The notes beneath the pieces are model-generated. The model had not been told where the DNA came from, did no database searches, and saw only the letters and a list, made by a program, of their open reading frames with translations. Below, in pieces: positions 11,569 to 24,349 of a DNA stretch of 64,000 nt (the stretch's first letter is position 1; each line of letters opens with the position of its first letter). A program made the position numbers and the translations under genes. This DNA comes from Stromatinia cepivora (lineage: Eukaryota > Ascomycota > Leotiomycetes > Helotiales > Sclerotiniaceae). The stretch spans positions 1,116,001 through 1,180,000 of the forward strand of contig RCTD01000011.1 in assembly GCA_014898415.1 (NCBI GenBank). The letters are read 5' to 3'.

Positions 11569-13488
11569 TTGAAAGATACAAGCAATCCTTTTTCTTTCAA
11601 TGAATTAATCGATTTTTTCTTTATATTTGAAAATATGGAAATCGAAAAATCTATTAAAAAAAGGATTCATGAAATCAGCAAAAAATTCAAAGCCGATTTT
11701 GATAAAGTTACTAGACTTCATAATATCGAGCCTGATATTATATATAGTCAAAGTTTTAAAAATCTATCGGTTTTGAGATCGGTATCAATTCGACAATTTA
11801 CTGGATATCAATAGTTTCAATATTATATGGTTATATTATTTTCGGAATGGAAAGAGCAATAGCTTTCTGTCCAATATAAGGAATTAATGATTGTTTATTC
11901 GAAGTTCATTTCAACGGAATACAACAAATATATTGATATAAAAAAAAAGGCATAGAAAGTTATAGGAATTCGAAACGTTTTTCCATTCCCTAAGATTAAT
12001 AAAGATTTCGATAATCAAAACCTAACAAAAGTGGAGAAGAAAAGAGTATAAATACAATTGTATATAACCAAAAACCAGCAAAAGTTGTTCAAAAATTTTC
12101 AAGAGATAGTATATATAATGAATTCTATTAGATATTATTTTAACTTTATATAGATTATATATATAAAGAATGTATAGATACAAGTTTTTGTATATATAAT
12201 TGATTCGAGAAATATTGGAAAAGAAATTGATGGATTGTATACTACTTCTATAAACAAAGTATTCGAAGATATTATAAAGAGTAATTTTCGTTGTTTATAT
12301 TCAATTTTTAAAAATTAGGTAAAAACCAACGAATGGATTATTATATTGTTTTCCAAAAACAAAAATAAAAGTATTCGAAAATTCATTATTATATATAATA
12401 AGATAAACAAATTATTATTATATCAAAAGATGAATGCTGTATAAATCTCATATTAAAAATCCAATTACAGTATTCGAAGCATTGAACCATCGAGTTATTA
12501 TTGTCAAAAAAATATCGATCTAGAACAAACGAGAGATATATTTGATTTTAATAATCTATGATTAAATAATCTTCAAATATAAAATCTATTACCACAAATA
12601 TTGTATAACCGATTCAATAATTTTACCAAATTGAATCGAAGTACTATATCAATATTGAAAGTTATGGTATAAGCGAACATAGAATTGGTTTATATTGAAA
12701 ATGATAAGGAAGATCTTATATCAGCTGAATGGATTTTAGAATAATATAAAGTATGAAACAATACAGTTATTAGCGTTTATCGATGGATATATACAGTATT
12801 TCAAAATAAAATATTATTGTTTTGTTTTTTATCTTTTGAAAATATAAATAAAAATGGTAAAATGTTTGAAGATCATTTTATAGATATTAATCTCGTAGAT
12901 CCTATTACAAAAACTGGAATAGTATTTTCAATTCGAATTGTTCAATCTTTAAATAATCAAGTAGTGTCATCTATTAAATCAAAAAAACAGAATCGAAATC
13001 GATTACAAAAATCTATTATCTTTTAAATTCTATAAACCAATGAAATTATTCTAGCAAAAAATAAAAGAGATCGACCACAAAAGAATAAAAAGATAGAAAA
13101 AGAAAAAGAAAAAAAAGGAAGAAAGGGAAAGAAAAAGAAAAAGGAAGAGGAAAAAGAAAAGGAAAAAGAAAAAGAAAAGGAAAAGAAAAAGGAAGAGGAA
13201 AAGGAAAAAGAAGAAAAAAAGGAAAACGATTCCAATAATAAAAATAATCCGCAAAATTCATGCCAAAATTCATCCAAGAAACCCAAAAAATATTATCAAA
13301 TTCATATGTTTAATAATATCTTTTTATTCGATATGGATGAAACATTTTCTAAAACATTTAGGTCTTTTCGATCAAAAGCAAAGGCAGTTATCCTCCTTAA
13401 TGATAATAATAATAATAATGATGATAATAATGACGACGATAACGATATAAATGGAAATATTAATGATAATAATTTTCCAATGAAATAG
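11569..13488 (+). pseudogene. unrecognised protein pseudogene with Lys/Glu and Asn/Asp tracts
   Basis: A single frame runs from the ATG at 11569 to the TAG at 13486-13488, about 640 codons, with scattered stops nearly all explicable as C-to-T or G-to-A changes. The first 81 codons are free of stops (MKDTSNPFSFNELIDFFF). Open runs recur at 12817-13023 and 13306-13486. The C-terminal fifth holds a long Lys/Glu/Arg tract (about 13080-13225, an almost pure purine strand), then a segment around MFNNIFLFDMDETFSKTF, then an Asn/Asp run. I do not recognise the family. It lies just upstream of the KDZ transposase remnant on the same strand, so it could be an accessory gene of that transposon or a former host gene. 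Sustained register over 1.9 kb is the main evidence that it once coded for protein. Confidence 0.55.
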
Positions 13489-14012
13489 GGTAATAAAAGC
13501 TAAGACTGGATGGTATAATATTACAAAAATGATAAAAGAGAAATCAAACAACATCTCTGAATTTTTAAAGAAAACTGAACAAACCAAAGATTATAAAGTT
13601 TGTTTTTTATAGAATAAAATGAAATCTTTTTAACAAATATATTTCTTTAACCTTTTTATCTTTTTTTATCAAATTTATCTATAATCTTATATTTAAACTT
13701 TATCAATAACAAATTCATTAATTATAATTTATATAGCAATCATAATTTTGAAGAATAATCTCTACTACTTGAATTCCTTTTTATATTTATTCTAAATTTA
13801 ATATCTATTCTTTTTCTATTCTTATTAATTATTATACATTTACACCACATTATCTCAAAATTTATCTTCGATTCTTATACTCTTTCTTTTCCATCTAAAT
13901 ATTTATAATATTTTGATCTTTATTGATCAATATCTATCTCTTTATATATATATTCTTTTTTTTTAACCTTTAAATATTTTTATAATAATTAAACAAAAAG
14001 GTGGAGGTATTA

Positions 14013-15711
14013 TTACAAATTTATCTAAATCAAAAAAACCTTTATTATGTAATTTGAAAGGAAGATTTGATAAAGAAAAAACGAATAAAAGATTAAAATA
14101 TGATTTAACAATAAAAACCGAGAAGTTTATTAGTATTCAAGAAAGATATAATGTTTTTAGGAGAAACAGTAATAATATGGTATTAGATGATGAGGATTTT
14201 ATATAGTTTAAAGGATTTGACGATATAAACTTCGGAAATGATTATATCCTAGATAACTCGGATAAATGGGATAATATAAAGGAGAAAGAGTTTTTCATTT
14301 TGTCTACATCCAGAACTATCCCAAGCTCAAAACATGAAAACGATTGGAAAAGTATTTATCCTTAATTAGCCAAAGTTCTATTAGGAAAGGATTGCGGATG
14401 TACTATATATATCAAAACTTATAATATTCAATGTTTCATTCCTTTAGATCTTAAATCCCTTTATTGTATTATCAGTATTTAATTAATTTTTAAAATAGCT
14501 CTTTCAACAATGAGAATAGTCTTATATTGCAATTTTTGTACAAAGAATAAAGCTATAGTATTAATAAAGTTAGGATATTTCTTAACAAATAAATTAAATA
14601 TCTATTATATATCAAAAATAGCAATCTAATATTGAGCTCAGATCCTTTAAATCCTACAATTGGTATCGAATTAAATTTTATCGAATTTATGTATTATATA
14701 TGGATATCAGGTTTTAGTTCTATAAGTGTAATAGTGCTTGGTTTTCAATAATATTTGGAAGATAAATACTTTGTTTGAGTTAAAACCCTTTGGAAAATGT
14801 AGTCTGAATGTTTATATAATTGGATTTCTATTCAATGTCTTTTGAATAATTTCTTTTTGGAGAAAGCAAAAGAATATAATGTTATTTTGATATCAAAAAA
14901 CGATTTGAGGAATATATGCCCTATATGCTTTAATCGAGAAGACAATGAATAGGGTCAAAATGATTTTATATAAATCAGCATAAATAATTGTTTTATACAA
15001 TATCGATATCCAAGAAAAGGAGATATTTTAAGAAAAGAATCGTTTATTGATAATTTATTTACTTCTGATTCATTTATTTCAGCCAATACTCAAGTTTTCG
15101 AAATAAATACCGAAGCAGCAAAGTAAGACTTGAATAAAGAATATCCGTATTACTTTACAGTATTGGAAGTAATAAGGATTAAAGGAAGTTAATGGGAAAC
15201 AAAAGATCAAAATAATCTTATAAATATAATTTGCGAATATGAAATATACTTGAATCTTTTGAATTTATATCATAAAGAATAGTTTGAAATTATAATTCAT
15301 TTTATAAAAGTTCTGTTCAAAAAGATATTATTTCAAGATATATATCTTATCTTGCATTATGATATTAACTATGTTCTTATCAAATATCTGAAGAGAGTAT
15401 ACCTTGATCTAACTAAAAAAGTTCGTATTTATATAAATACTTTTCATGTATATGCCCATACATTGGATTATCAACTAAATTATTCGCTATATCGAATATT
15501 CCTCTATATATTAAATAATAAAGAATATATAAAAAGGGATTGGAGTAATCGATCTTTCTTAATAATATCTACCCGTGTTTTAATTATATTATATCGGAAG
15601 GTGATACATACAAAATTCATATTCTACAAAATTTGGATTCACCAAATTAAGATTGAAAAATGGATTAATAGAAAGTTCAAATGAGCTCAATTATTGATAA
15701 AAGAAAGTAAA
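14013..15711 (+). pseudogene. KDZ (Kyakuja-Dileera-Zisupton) family transposase, RIP-decayed
   Basis: The segment reads as the Cys-rich N-terminal part and core of a KDZ transposase, a DNA-transposon enzyme abundant in fungi. Visible marks, in order: LAKVLLGKDCGCTIYI near 14375-14420; the cysteine pair CNFC near 14528; ICPICFNREDN at about 14914-14946, matching the CPxCF motif; then ISINNCFIQYRYPRK at about 14974-15018, equivalent to the DGNFxxRR block with the catalytic Asp changed to Asn by a G-to-A change; LHYDINYVLIKYL near 15350-15390, matching the YDxACQ block; FHVYAHTLDYQLNY at about 15441-15482, matching the FHxxAHxxxCQ signature; and YIKRDWSNRS at about 15523-15552, matching the GExxERxWS block. 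The frame shifts once near 14590-14640. The 110 codons at 15352-15684 remain free of stops. Non-functional. Confidence 0.8.
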
Positions 15712-18054
15712 AAGATTATATTAACAGTAAAATAATATTTTCTGAATAGAGGGTTAGAAATTGATATTGATAATAATATTCTATAATTGGAATAGGCTTA
15801 AAGATAAAGAAAATAGTTTTTATAGAACTTTATATTAATAATAGAACAAAAGAAGTAACGATTATACCTATAACTTTAGTAATTACTCGATTATAAATCG
15901 AATTTATCCAAATATATAATTAATTTAGTAAATAACAAATTAATACAAAAGTATGTAATTCCAAAATTTAATATTGATATCAAAAAACATAGATCTAATA
16001 AATACTGCGTATTTCATTTTTCTGGATTTTGTATCTTTCCCGAATAATTGGAAGATACTACTCGATTTGTAAAGATAGAATTTATTGAACAAAATCAAGC
16101 GCAGGAATATTGATTGGATAATAGTGATAATATCAAAAACTATATATATCTATAACAATTTAATCATTTTGATTCTTTTATTCAAGATTTTCATAAAGAT
16201 TACATTTTCCGAATATTGGAATTTCATTGGATACAACAAAGATTCAATATTCGGGGTATAATTAATATTTCTAAACATTGTAATACAATTACACACCGTT
16301 TGCCTTTACTAAAAAGTAAGTTAAATAAGATTAATCATATAATTGAGAAACTTCCTTTATAAGATTGAGCTATATTTAAAATTACTATGAATACTTTCAA
16401 TATAAGTAATCTCGAACAAAATACTAATCAACACATTTGGGCATACAAAATCTTAAAAATTAAGAAATTATTGAATATAAAAAATATAAAAATGGAAGAG
16501 TTATTAAAGAATATATTTATATTATAAGTGATCAATATTTGATATCGATCTATTCGTATAAATAAGTAATTTTTAACCTATCGACGATAATGGATCCATA
16601 TAGTTAAATGGATTATAAAGGAATTGAAAGATGTAATCAAATTAAGCAATAAATTCATTAATAAGAATATTTATATTCACTAGATAATAACTCGAAAGTT
16701 ATTTGGAGGAACTTGAGTAGCACAAAATGTTTTAGATTGCCCTCAAGAATGTATACGCCCAATAAATCAGATTTATTTAGTAAAGAAATTAAGAGGTACT
16801 TTTTTATATTGTATAAATAATCTAATTTATAAACTAACAAACAATAGATCTCATTGAAAAGGGATGTAAATTAATACCTGGATTTCACCCTAGATTTGAT
16901 AGTGTTATAATGGAGGATAATCTTTTTGAAGTTGATAACAAGTTTTCTATAAACAAAGATGAATCAAAGAAATCAGATATAGAGATATAAACAGAATCGG
17001 TTTCTGATTATATATAAGCATTAGTTAATTCTGTTAATCTTGTTGATGATTTTCGATAAAAATTTGAAGAATTTGATTTGAATTAAAGAATTATAGTATA
17101 TTTCAATATTCACTGTTTCTTTCGATCTTTATTCCATTATATAAAACCTTTAGATTCTTTATAAAAGGATTATAAAGCAAACCTTGGAAGATCAATAAAA
17201 TCTTTTGATTTTTAATAAAAATAGTTCGAGGTATTAGAAATGAAATCGTTAGGCGATAAAACAAAGACTGCCTTTTCATCTAAAGTAACAAAGAATACTA
17301 TTATTTCTATAATATTTATTTGTTTTCCTTTTGGAATATAAAATGTTGATAAAGTTTGAATAGATTTTTGAATTGATTTTGATATATATATTGAAATTGA
17401 AATTGAAAATAAATGATTTAATTATAATGAAATATTTGAAGAATTATATATTAATAATATAAACAAATTTCAAAGAATAAGATCTATATATTAGATATAG
17501 AAATAAAGTTTAAATTAAATTTGAAGGGATTTTCGAATAGATTTGATAAAGCTTGATAAATCTCAGGTATTTTTAGTTTACAAGAAATCCGGTCCCAGCA
17601 TTATTGATCTTGATTTCATCCATAACTTTCAAGTTTTCATTTCAAATGAGCTAATATTATATGTTTCTTTAGAGTAATATATAACATTTTATCTTTACTA
17701 AAACTTATTAGATCATATTCTAAATATATATATATAAGAAAGATTTCATTTAATAATAATAAATTGAAATGAGTTTGAAATCTGCCTCGAAAATCATGTA
17801 AATAAAAGCTGAGATTTATAGATAACTGTAATAAAGAAATATAAATTTGTAATTGTAAAAAGAATTGTTGATGTTTTTTATTCAATAAAGATATCTGCTT
17901 TATAATGATAGTAAGATTTAGATCAAATATATAATAGTATATATTACAAAAAGATATTTCTAAAAATATCTTAATTAAAATAATAATAATATGATTATAT
18001 AAAAAGCAAATTAATCTTTATACGACTTTTCATAATGAATTATTTTATATCATT
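15712..18054. other. probable 3' part of the KDZ element and spacer
   Basis: Stop-dense plus-strand frames continue with coding-like patches, such as LIPGFHPRFDSVIMEDN near 16870-16920 and MKSLGDKTKTAFSSKV near 17240-17290. These may be the C-terminal part of the KDZ protein or a second gene. I recognise no further domain and found no terminal inverted repeat. Confidence 0.35.
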
Positions 18055-18480
18055 ATTATCTTTTAGAAAATCCAAAAAATACAATCAATTTTATATTTTA
18101 GAAAATCCAAAAATAATAGTTATTATTAGTTTGCAAAAAATCTAAAAAATATATTTATTATAATCTTTTAGAAAATCCAAAAAATATAAAAGAAATTCTT
18201 AAATTATCCACCAATATATTTCTCAGTTTTTCTAAAAATAGGTTTTAGGATTTTTATAAATTATATTTAAAATTCATTTTTATATTTTTAGATATTTTAA
18301 AATAATTCCTTTTTAAATATTTTAATAAAGATTTTTCAGATTTTTAAAAATATCAAAATATATGTGTCCAAAATCCGTTCCTAGATATTTTAAAAAATGT
18401 TTCTCAGATTTTCTAAAATTTCCAGAATTTTTCTAACCCTAATCCTAGGAATATAATTCTTAGATTCTCTAAAAAAGACG
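18055..18480. repeat. TTTTAGAAAATCCAAAAA repeats
   Basis: At least four copies of TTTTAGAAAATCCAAAAA or a close variant fall within 18060-18190, with looser copies (TTTTCTAAAA, TTTTTAGATATTTTAAAA) up to 18480. They belong to the same family as the palindromes in the 9.9-11.2 kb array, so that array and this cluster flank the KDZ region. Confidence 0.6.
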
Positions 18481-18646
18481 AGTATATTGATTATATATTT
18501 CAAAAATACAATTAATAATTAGAATATTATACTTTTTCAATTGTTAGAGTTGATATAAGTTAGGAATTATATATTCTATTATATAAAATAGAAAGACAAA
18601 AGTTGAATACTTTAAATTTTAATTAAAAAATAAATAAGGGTGAGAT

Positions 18647-18693
18647 GGCCTTTTAACCCTTGTCGTAGCGAAGAGATAAGGGTTAAGAGAGCC
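18647..18693. other. G+C-rich hairpin island
   Basis: An inverted repeat with arms GGCCTTTTAACCCTT (18647-18661) and AAGGGTTAAGAGAGCC (18678-18693) lies in a patch of about 75 bp (18640-18715) much richer in G+C than its surroundings. It abuts the truncated end of a copia element. It may be a scrap of an LTR that escaped RIP. Confidence 0.5.
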
Positions 18694-18713
18694 TCTTGTC
18701 GTCGGACATAGGT

Positions 18714-19791
18714 GAATAGAAAAATATATATATTAATTATAGATTAAAAAGAATATCTTGATATTATATTAATCAAATATAATATTATATATGGACAATA
18801 TTAAATTAAGAAATTGCTAATAATGGATTATATCTATTTCTGGTCAACAATTAATAATAATGAATTAATAGATATAAATAAATATCAATAATAAATAGAA
18901 AGTATAATTCATTTAATAATATATATTCGATTAAATATAATATTTTCAATTGGAAGACTTTTATAATTTATAGTAAAACCAATAAAACATTATACTATAA
19001 TTTTGAAGAATCTGATACGATATTTACGATCAATAATCAAACAGAAACTATAATTCGAATTAAAGGAAATATAATTTGATATCTATAAAGAATATAATAT
19101 ATTTAATAATATAATAAAGGTATATATAGATATAGATTGGGCTAGTAACAAATATAATCGGAAAAGTGTTTTAAAAGGAGTTGTAATATTCTATAAAAGT
19201 TTTATATTATAGATTAACAAGAAATAAATGTTTGTAATTATCTTTAATATAAAATTAGAATATATTGTAATAGTAATATTTATTAAACAAAAAAGATAGA
19301 TTATACAAATATTCAAAGATTTATCCAGATTAAATTATATTAAAAAGAACAAAAATACAATTCAGATGTTTAATAATAATCAGAATGCTTTAATTTTAAT
19401 CAAAAATCTATATTTGTATAAATGATCTAAATATATAAATATCAGTTATCATTTTATTAGGAATTTGATAGAAAAAGAGAAAATCGCTATTAATTATATT
19501 AATATATATAATATAATTGCTGACGGAATAACGAAGTCCTATATAAGGATTGTTTTCGAAAGGTTCAAGAAAATGTTAGAATTAGTAATTTAAAAAAATC
19601 GAATAGGATATTTTTAATAGGGGAGTGTTGGAAATGAGATTATTATAGAATTAGAATTGAAGTTATATGATCACAATAATGTATAAACCATATTTAGGGA
19701 TAACCTCAATTCTACTTCTACTAGAAATATAGATTCTTAGTTCAATCTATATAGTCAACAATACTACTACTTCGTACACCAAAAGTTAATA
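18714..19791 (+). mobile_element. 5'-truncated Ty1/copia element (RT-RNase H end and 3' LTR)
   Basis: From about 18714 the sequence aligns with the 3' end of the four long copia copies further right. It reads the C-terminal reverse transcriptase region and RNase H; the block DIDWASNKYNRKSVLKGVVI (about 19128-19187) matches the copia ADWAxDxxxRKSTSGYxxxL signature, followed by the LWINKKQxFVIIxNxxxEYI equivalent. A purine-rich stretch precedes the 3' LTR (19626-19791). The left border is abrupt and has no LTR, so more than 4 kb of 5' sequence is missing. Stops are RIP-like. Confidence 0.85.
19626..19791 (+). repeat. copia 3' LTR, 166 bp
   Basis: Begins TGTTGGAAATGAG and ends GTTAATA (TTAACA in less mutated copies). 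It has the same length and layout as the solo LTR at 27237-27402. Confidence 0.9.
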
Positions 19792-22700
19792 AAAACTCTA
19801 TTTATCTCTGATATTAATATAAAGTCTTATTTTCAAGAATAAGAGATAGAAAATACTATAAATGAAATCACCGATCTTTTGAATAAGTTTAATATGAATT
19901 ATCTAAAAGCGAAAATCAAAAGAATAAGAAACTCGAAATTATCCTTCTCGCTATTACAATACCAAACTATTTATCGAAGGGGTAATACGAAATACGATAA
20001 CTATTTCATTCAGGATAAACAAAAGGGGATTCTTCTTGATATGAATAAAGCTTATAAAAAGGATTATCTTTGTTATTATTACTTTGAAAGATCTTTTTAT
20101 AATGATAATTATATTATAAAACAAAATTGCTTTAAAAAGATCAATGATATTAATACTGGATTATATTATTATAATGAATATAGAATCTTTATATTTAGTC
20201 CTAAAGGATATCTCAATTCTTTTTTAATCTTTAAATAAAAAAACTCTCCAGAAAATTATTAAATTGAAATATATACAAAAACTTATAGATTTGGATAACA
20301 AAAAAAGCGATTAAAGAAATCTAACGTTAAAAATAATTCATCGAATTTTGGAATCTCTAATATCGAAATCGTGAAAAATGTATTTGTAAATAATATCGAC
20401 TATTGAGGAAAAGAAATTATCAATATTAATATAGTTATTTAGTTTAAAAAAACCTCAAGATTATAAGACCGATCATCTAAAAAGTCCAAATCGATAGGAT
20501 GGAACGGAATTGATAAATCTCAAAAATTGTTAAACATTCTTCGAAAGATACTACTTAAAACAATAAATCAAATTGAAAAAAAAAGACTAAAGAAAGAATT
20601 CTCTAATGAAAATGAAACTATGGATATTAATGAAAACGAAGAAAACGAAGAAGAAGAATCTCAAAGGGAGGAAAACCTTTCTAAATCTAATGAGAATAGT
20701 ATAATACAAAAGAATAGAATATTCAACTTTTATATTAAATCCTCAAAAACAAAAAAGCAAATATTAATCATTATTTATACTACAAAATCCCCAATAGAAA
20801 TCTTAGAATGGATTTATAGAATCGAGATTCTGATAATAATTGAAACTACTTTTATATATATACCAAATCTCTTCAAATAAATTCTCAAGAAAATATCAAT
20901 TACAGATATCGAAGAACGAAGAAAGCTTTTCAGAAATTCAGAAATTCCTATCAAAAAAGCTATAATAGTTTTAACAATTATTAATTATTTAAATACTTTC
21001 TTTAGTTATCAATCAAAAGAGATATATAATATATCTACTATTATTATAACCCTTATAAATAAGAATATTAAGATTAACAATATTATTGATTCAGGATCGA
21101 TGATCAATATAATGAGTCTAGAAGTTGCAAAAGAATTGGGATTTACAATACACGAATATAAAACGATAATAATCATCCTTAATAGAAATACTATTACCTT
21201 ATATAGATTAATTAAAGATATAAAAATCAATTTTGAAGGAATTAAGAATATTATCGATATCTTCGTCCTGAATAATATTAAAGATCTATTACTACTAGAG
21301 ATACTATATCTATTTATAGAAAAGATCGATTTTGAATACAAAAAAGATAAATAGATTATATAAATTACCGATGATAATAATATTAATAGAGCCGGTTGCT
21401 GGACAACAGAATCAAAATACAAAACAGATATCTTGAAAGTTGAATTTGAAAAACCAGGAAAAGAATAAATGATGCAAATTCTAGGGATTATACTAATGAT
21501 CTTTTAAAAGTCCTAAATGCCATTAAGAATAAAAGAAAATTTGAAAAATTCGTCAAAAATCATTTCCCAGAATTTCTAATTGATATTCCAAATTTTAAGA
21601 TAATTTTAAATTTTGTAGAGCTCAATATTAATATTGTTCGAATTGATTTTGACTTTGATATCGAAGATATATTCGATAATATTGAGGATTTAGAATTAAA
21701 GGGATTTCAGGAATACTTTATTATTAATAATATTCATCTCGATTTAAAAGAATTTAAAATAAAAAATGATGTCTAAAAGAAATTAATCGATATCAAATCC
21801 GAAATTCTTGTTTTAATCAATAATGTAAATAAGAAAAAGAAGGACAAAATAAAATCTTTGAATGAAATAGAGTATATCGATAAAGAGATCCCAAGAGATG
21901 ATCCTAATTGGCTAGAGTTGGAATGTATAAAACATTTTATATATCAATTATCAAATTCTTTTTCAAAGTATTTGATACTGTGCTTCGATATCAGATCTGA
22001 AGGTTTCTGATTGATACAAAAATGTTTAGTATTGTTAAATATCGGAGGTATACTTTGGAAATGTAAAAAGGAACTTTTTTTTATATTATTGCAGAATCGA
22101 GAAGTAGTGTTAGCTTTTGATTAGATTGAAGCCGATAATATCAAATCTTCAATTACCCTGCTATAGATTATTAAAACAATATTATATAAGGTCTGATAAA
22201 CTCCTAATTTTGTATTCCTCAAAATCCTTTTATCAATAATTATTGAAATGATAAAAGACTATATCAAGCAAGGTGTATTAAAAGAAGGAAAAGGATTGTA
22301 CCGAAATCCTTAGTACTTAATTAAGAAGAGCAAAACTAACAAGTATTGTATTGTTATTGTAATAACAAAAACAAATATTGTAACTCTACAAGATACAAAT
22401 ATACCTTCAAACTTAGAGGAATTTGTTGAACAAATGATTGAATACTTATTGATATCTTTGATTGATTTCTTTTCTGGATATAATCAAATACTTTTAGATA
22501 AAAAGAGTAGAGATATTATTGTTATTATAATCCTTTTTAATTTAATAAAATTTATTACTTTATTATAAAGGGTTATTAATTTAATCATTTAATTTGCAAG
22601 GATTGTATTAAGGATATTATGGGATATTATACTTAACATTGCTATATTTTATTTGGATAATATTAAGATTAAAAGTCCTAAAACTCGATATAATGAAACT

Positions 22701-23978
22701 AAAGTTGAATCTGGATTAAGGAAGTTTGTTATCAAGTACCTGAAAAACTTAAATACTATAATAGAATACATTGAATATACAGAATATATTATCGATATTA
22801 AATCTAAATAATGTTATAATAGAATCCGAATTATAGATTACTATACCAATTCTGAAGAAAGAAATCCCGATACTATCAAAATCATCAAGATACTTGAATG
22901 ACCACCTTACTCGAATAATTATAAAGTTAGAATATTCTTTAAAGTATATATTTTCTATTATCTTTGAGTAAAGAATTTCACCACTATTATAGAATCTTTT
23001 TATATATTATTGAAGAAAGATATAAAATTCATTTGAACTATTAATTATAATATTATAATAATCTTACTGAAAGATAAATTAATTTTGGCCCTAATCCTTC
23101 TTTTATTAACTTATTTATCTGGAATAAAAATTATTGTACTTATTGTCGATACTAATTTAATAGAATGGAAAGCTATTCTAGATCAAATATATAACAATAA
23201 ACTTTGTACTATCGCTAAATATAAAAATGATATATAGAATTATACCGAATAGAATTATAATACTACTAAAAGAGAATATAAAAGAATACTCAAAGTTTTA
23301 TAAAAATACAAAAGGGATTTCTATAATATTCATTTCCTCCTAGAAATTGATGCGAATATATTTGTAATTTAATTAAATAAAGCAATTATAGATTTATTTA
23401 ATACTTTAGTTACAAAATGGATTGCTTGGATTAGGCTCTTCGATTTTGATATTAAGTATATCCCTGGAAACAAAAACACAACTGTAGATACTTTATCATA
23501 ACAATTGCAAATTACTTCAAACAATATTGATGAAGAATATAAAGAAGATATTAACAATTCGATTATTACAAATCTAAATTCATTATAGATAAATCCAATA
23601 ATAAATATAAATAGCTCTAAAATTTTAAGATTATCTCAAATTTTGGAAAATGAAAATAAAAGGATACAAATGATTGTTTAATATATCATTACATTATAGA
23701 AACCTAAAAATATATTAATAAAGGATTGATAAGTTTTCAAAAAGGAAACTTTCAATTTTTATATAAAGAATTATTGTTTATTTAGAATCCAGAATAACGG
23801 ATTGCTTTTTGTTTATATAATAATAAACGATAATCTAATCGAAAAGACAAAAATTATAATTCGAATATATAAAGAATTGGGTTACAAAGGTTTAGAATTA
23901 TTGTATACTAAAATGCACAATTGTTATTAATAGAATGGAATATACAAGGATATGAAAAATTGAATGATTTCTTGTTCC
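19792..23978 (+). pseudogene. Ty3/gypsy gag-pol remnant, plus strand, first part
   Basis: Gag-pol of an LTR retrotransposon, broken by RIP stops. Frame 1 holds from about 19816 to 21460 and includes an acidic Glu-rich linker (about 20600-20700) and the aspartic protease motif DSGS (21088-21099) followed by INIMSLEVAKELGF. A frameshift near 21465 moves to a second frame. Reverse transcriptase is marked by MIKDYIKQGVLKEGKGLYRNP-like sequence near 22248-22310 and LIDFFSGYNQILLDKKSRD-like sequence near 22455-22515. RNase H ends with DFDIKYIPGNKNTTVDTLS near 23443-23500, matching the KYIPGxxNxxADxLS motif. The integrase HHCC domain begins with HNCYxxNGIYKDMKNxMISC near 23910-23975. The element is cut there by element A. 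No LTRs of its own were identified; its upstream end meets the truncated copia LTR. Confidence 0.8.
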
Positions 23979-24128
23979 TGTTACGAGATACATGTGATCG
24001 CGTCCGATCGGGCTAGTACAATACTAAGCTTCGAGCCGATCATATATATAGCTTCGTAGCACACTTTCTTTAACTCTATAACTTTTAATTCTAAAATTGA
24101 TCTTTAAACATTCATTAAATTCATCATA
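23979..24128 (+). repeat. element A 5' LTR
   Basis: 150 bp, starting TGTTACGAGATAC and ending ATTCATCATA. The outer half keeps G+C (GATCGCGTCCGATCGGGC) while the inner half is eroded. Confidence 0.85.
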
Positions 24129-24349
24129 TTATTAAAAGCTCTTCCAAATAAAAAATGGAATAACATCTACATATACTCTTAACTATACATACTCCATTTA
24201 CTCCTATCTAAACACATCATTCCTGCTCTCTCGCCTACACATAAATCTTTTTAATACTATTCAAAGGTATTATCTTTTTTTTTACCCTTAATTTCTAAAC
24301 TATAGATTACAATTCGATAAACTTTACGATTACAGAACTTTATAACAAA

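Noticed and set aside
13023..13286. Overlapping Phe/Ser-rich open frames on the minus strand
   Set aside because: They are the complement of the purine tract in the plus-strand pseudogene; low-complexity openness, not genes.
18647..18693. Telomere-like repeat (AACCCTT/AAGGGTT)
   Set aside because: Only one copy per arm in inverted orientation and no tandem TTAGGG units, so it is not telomeric.
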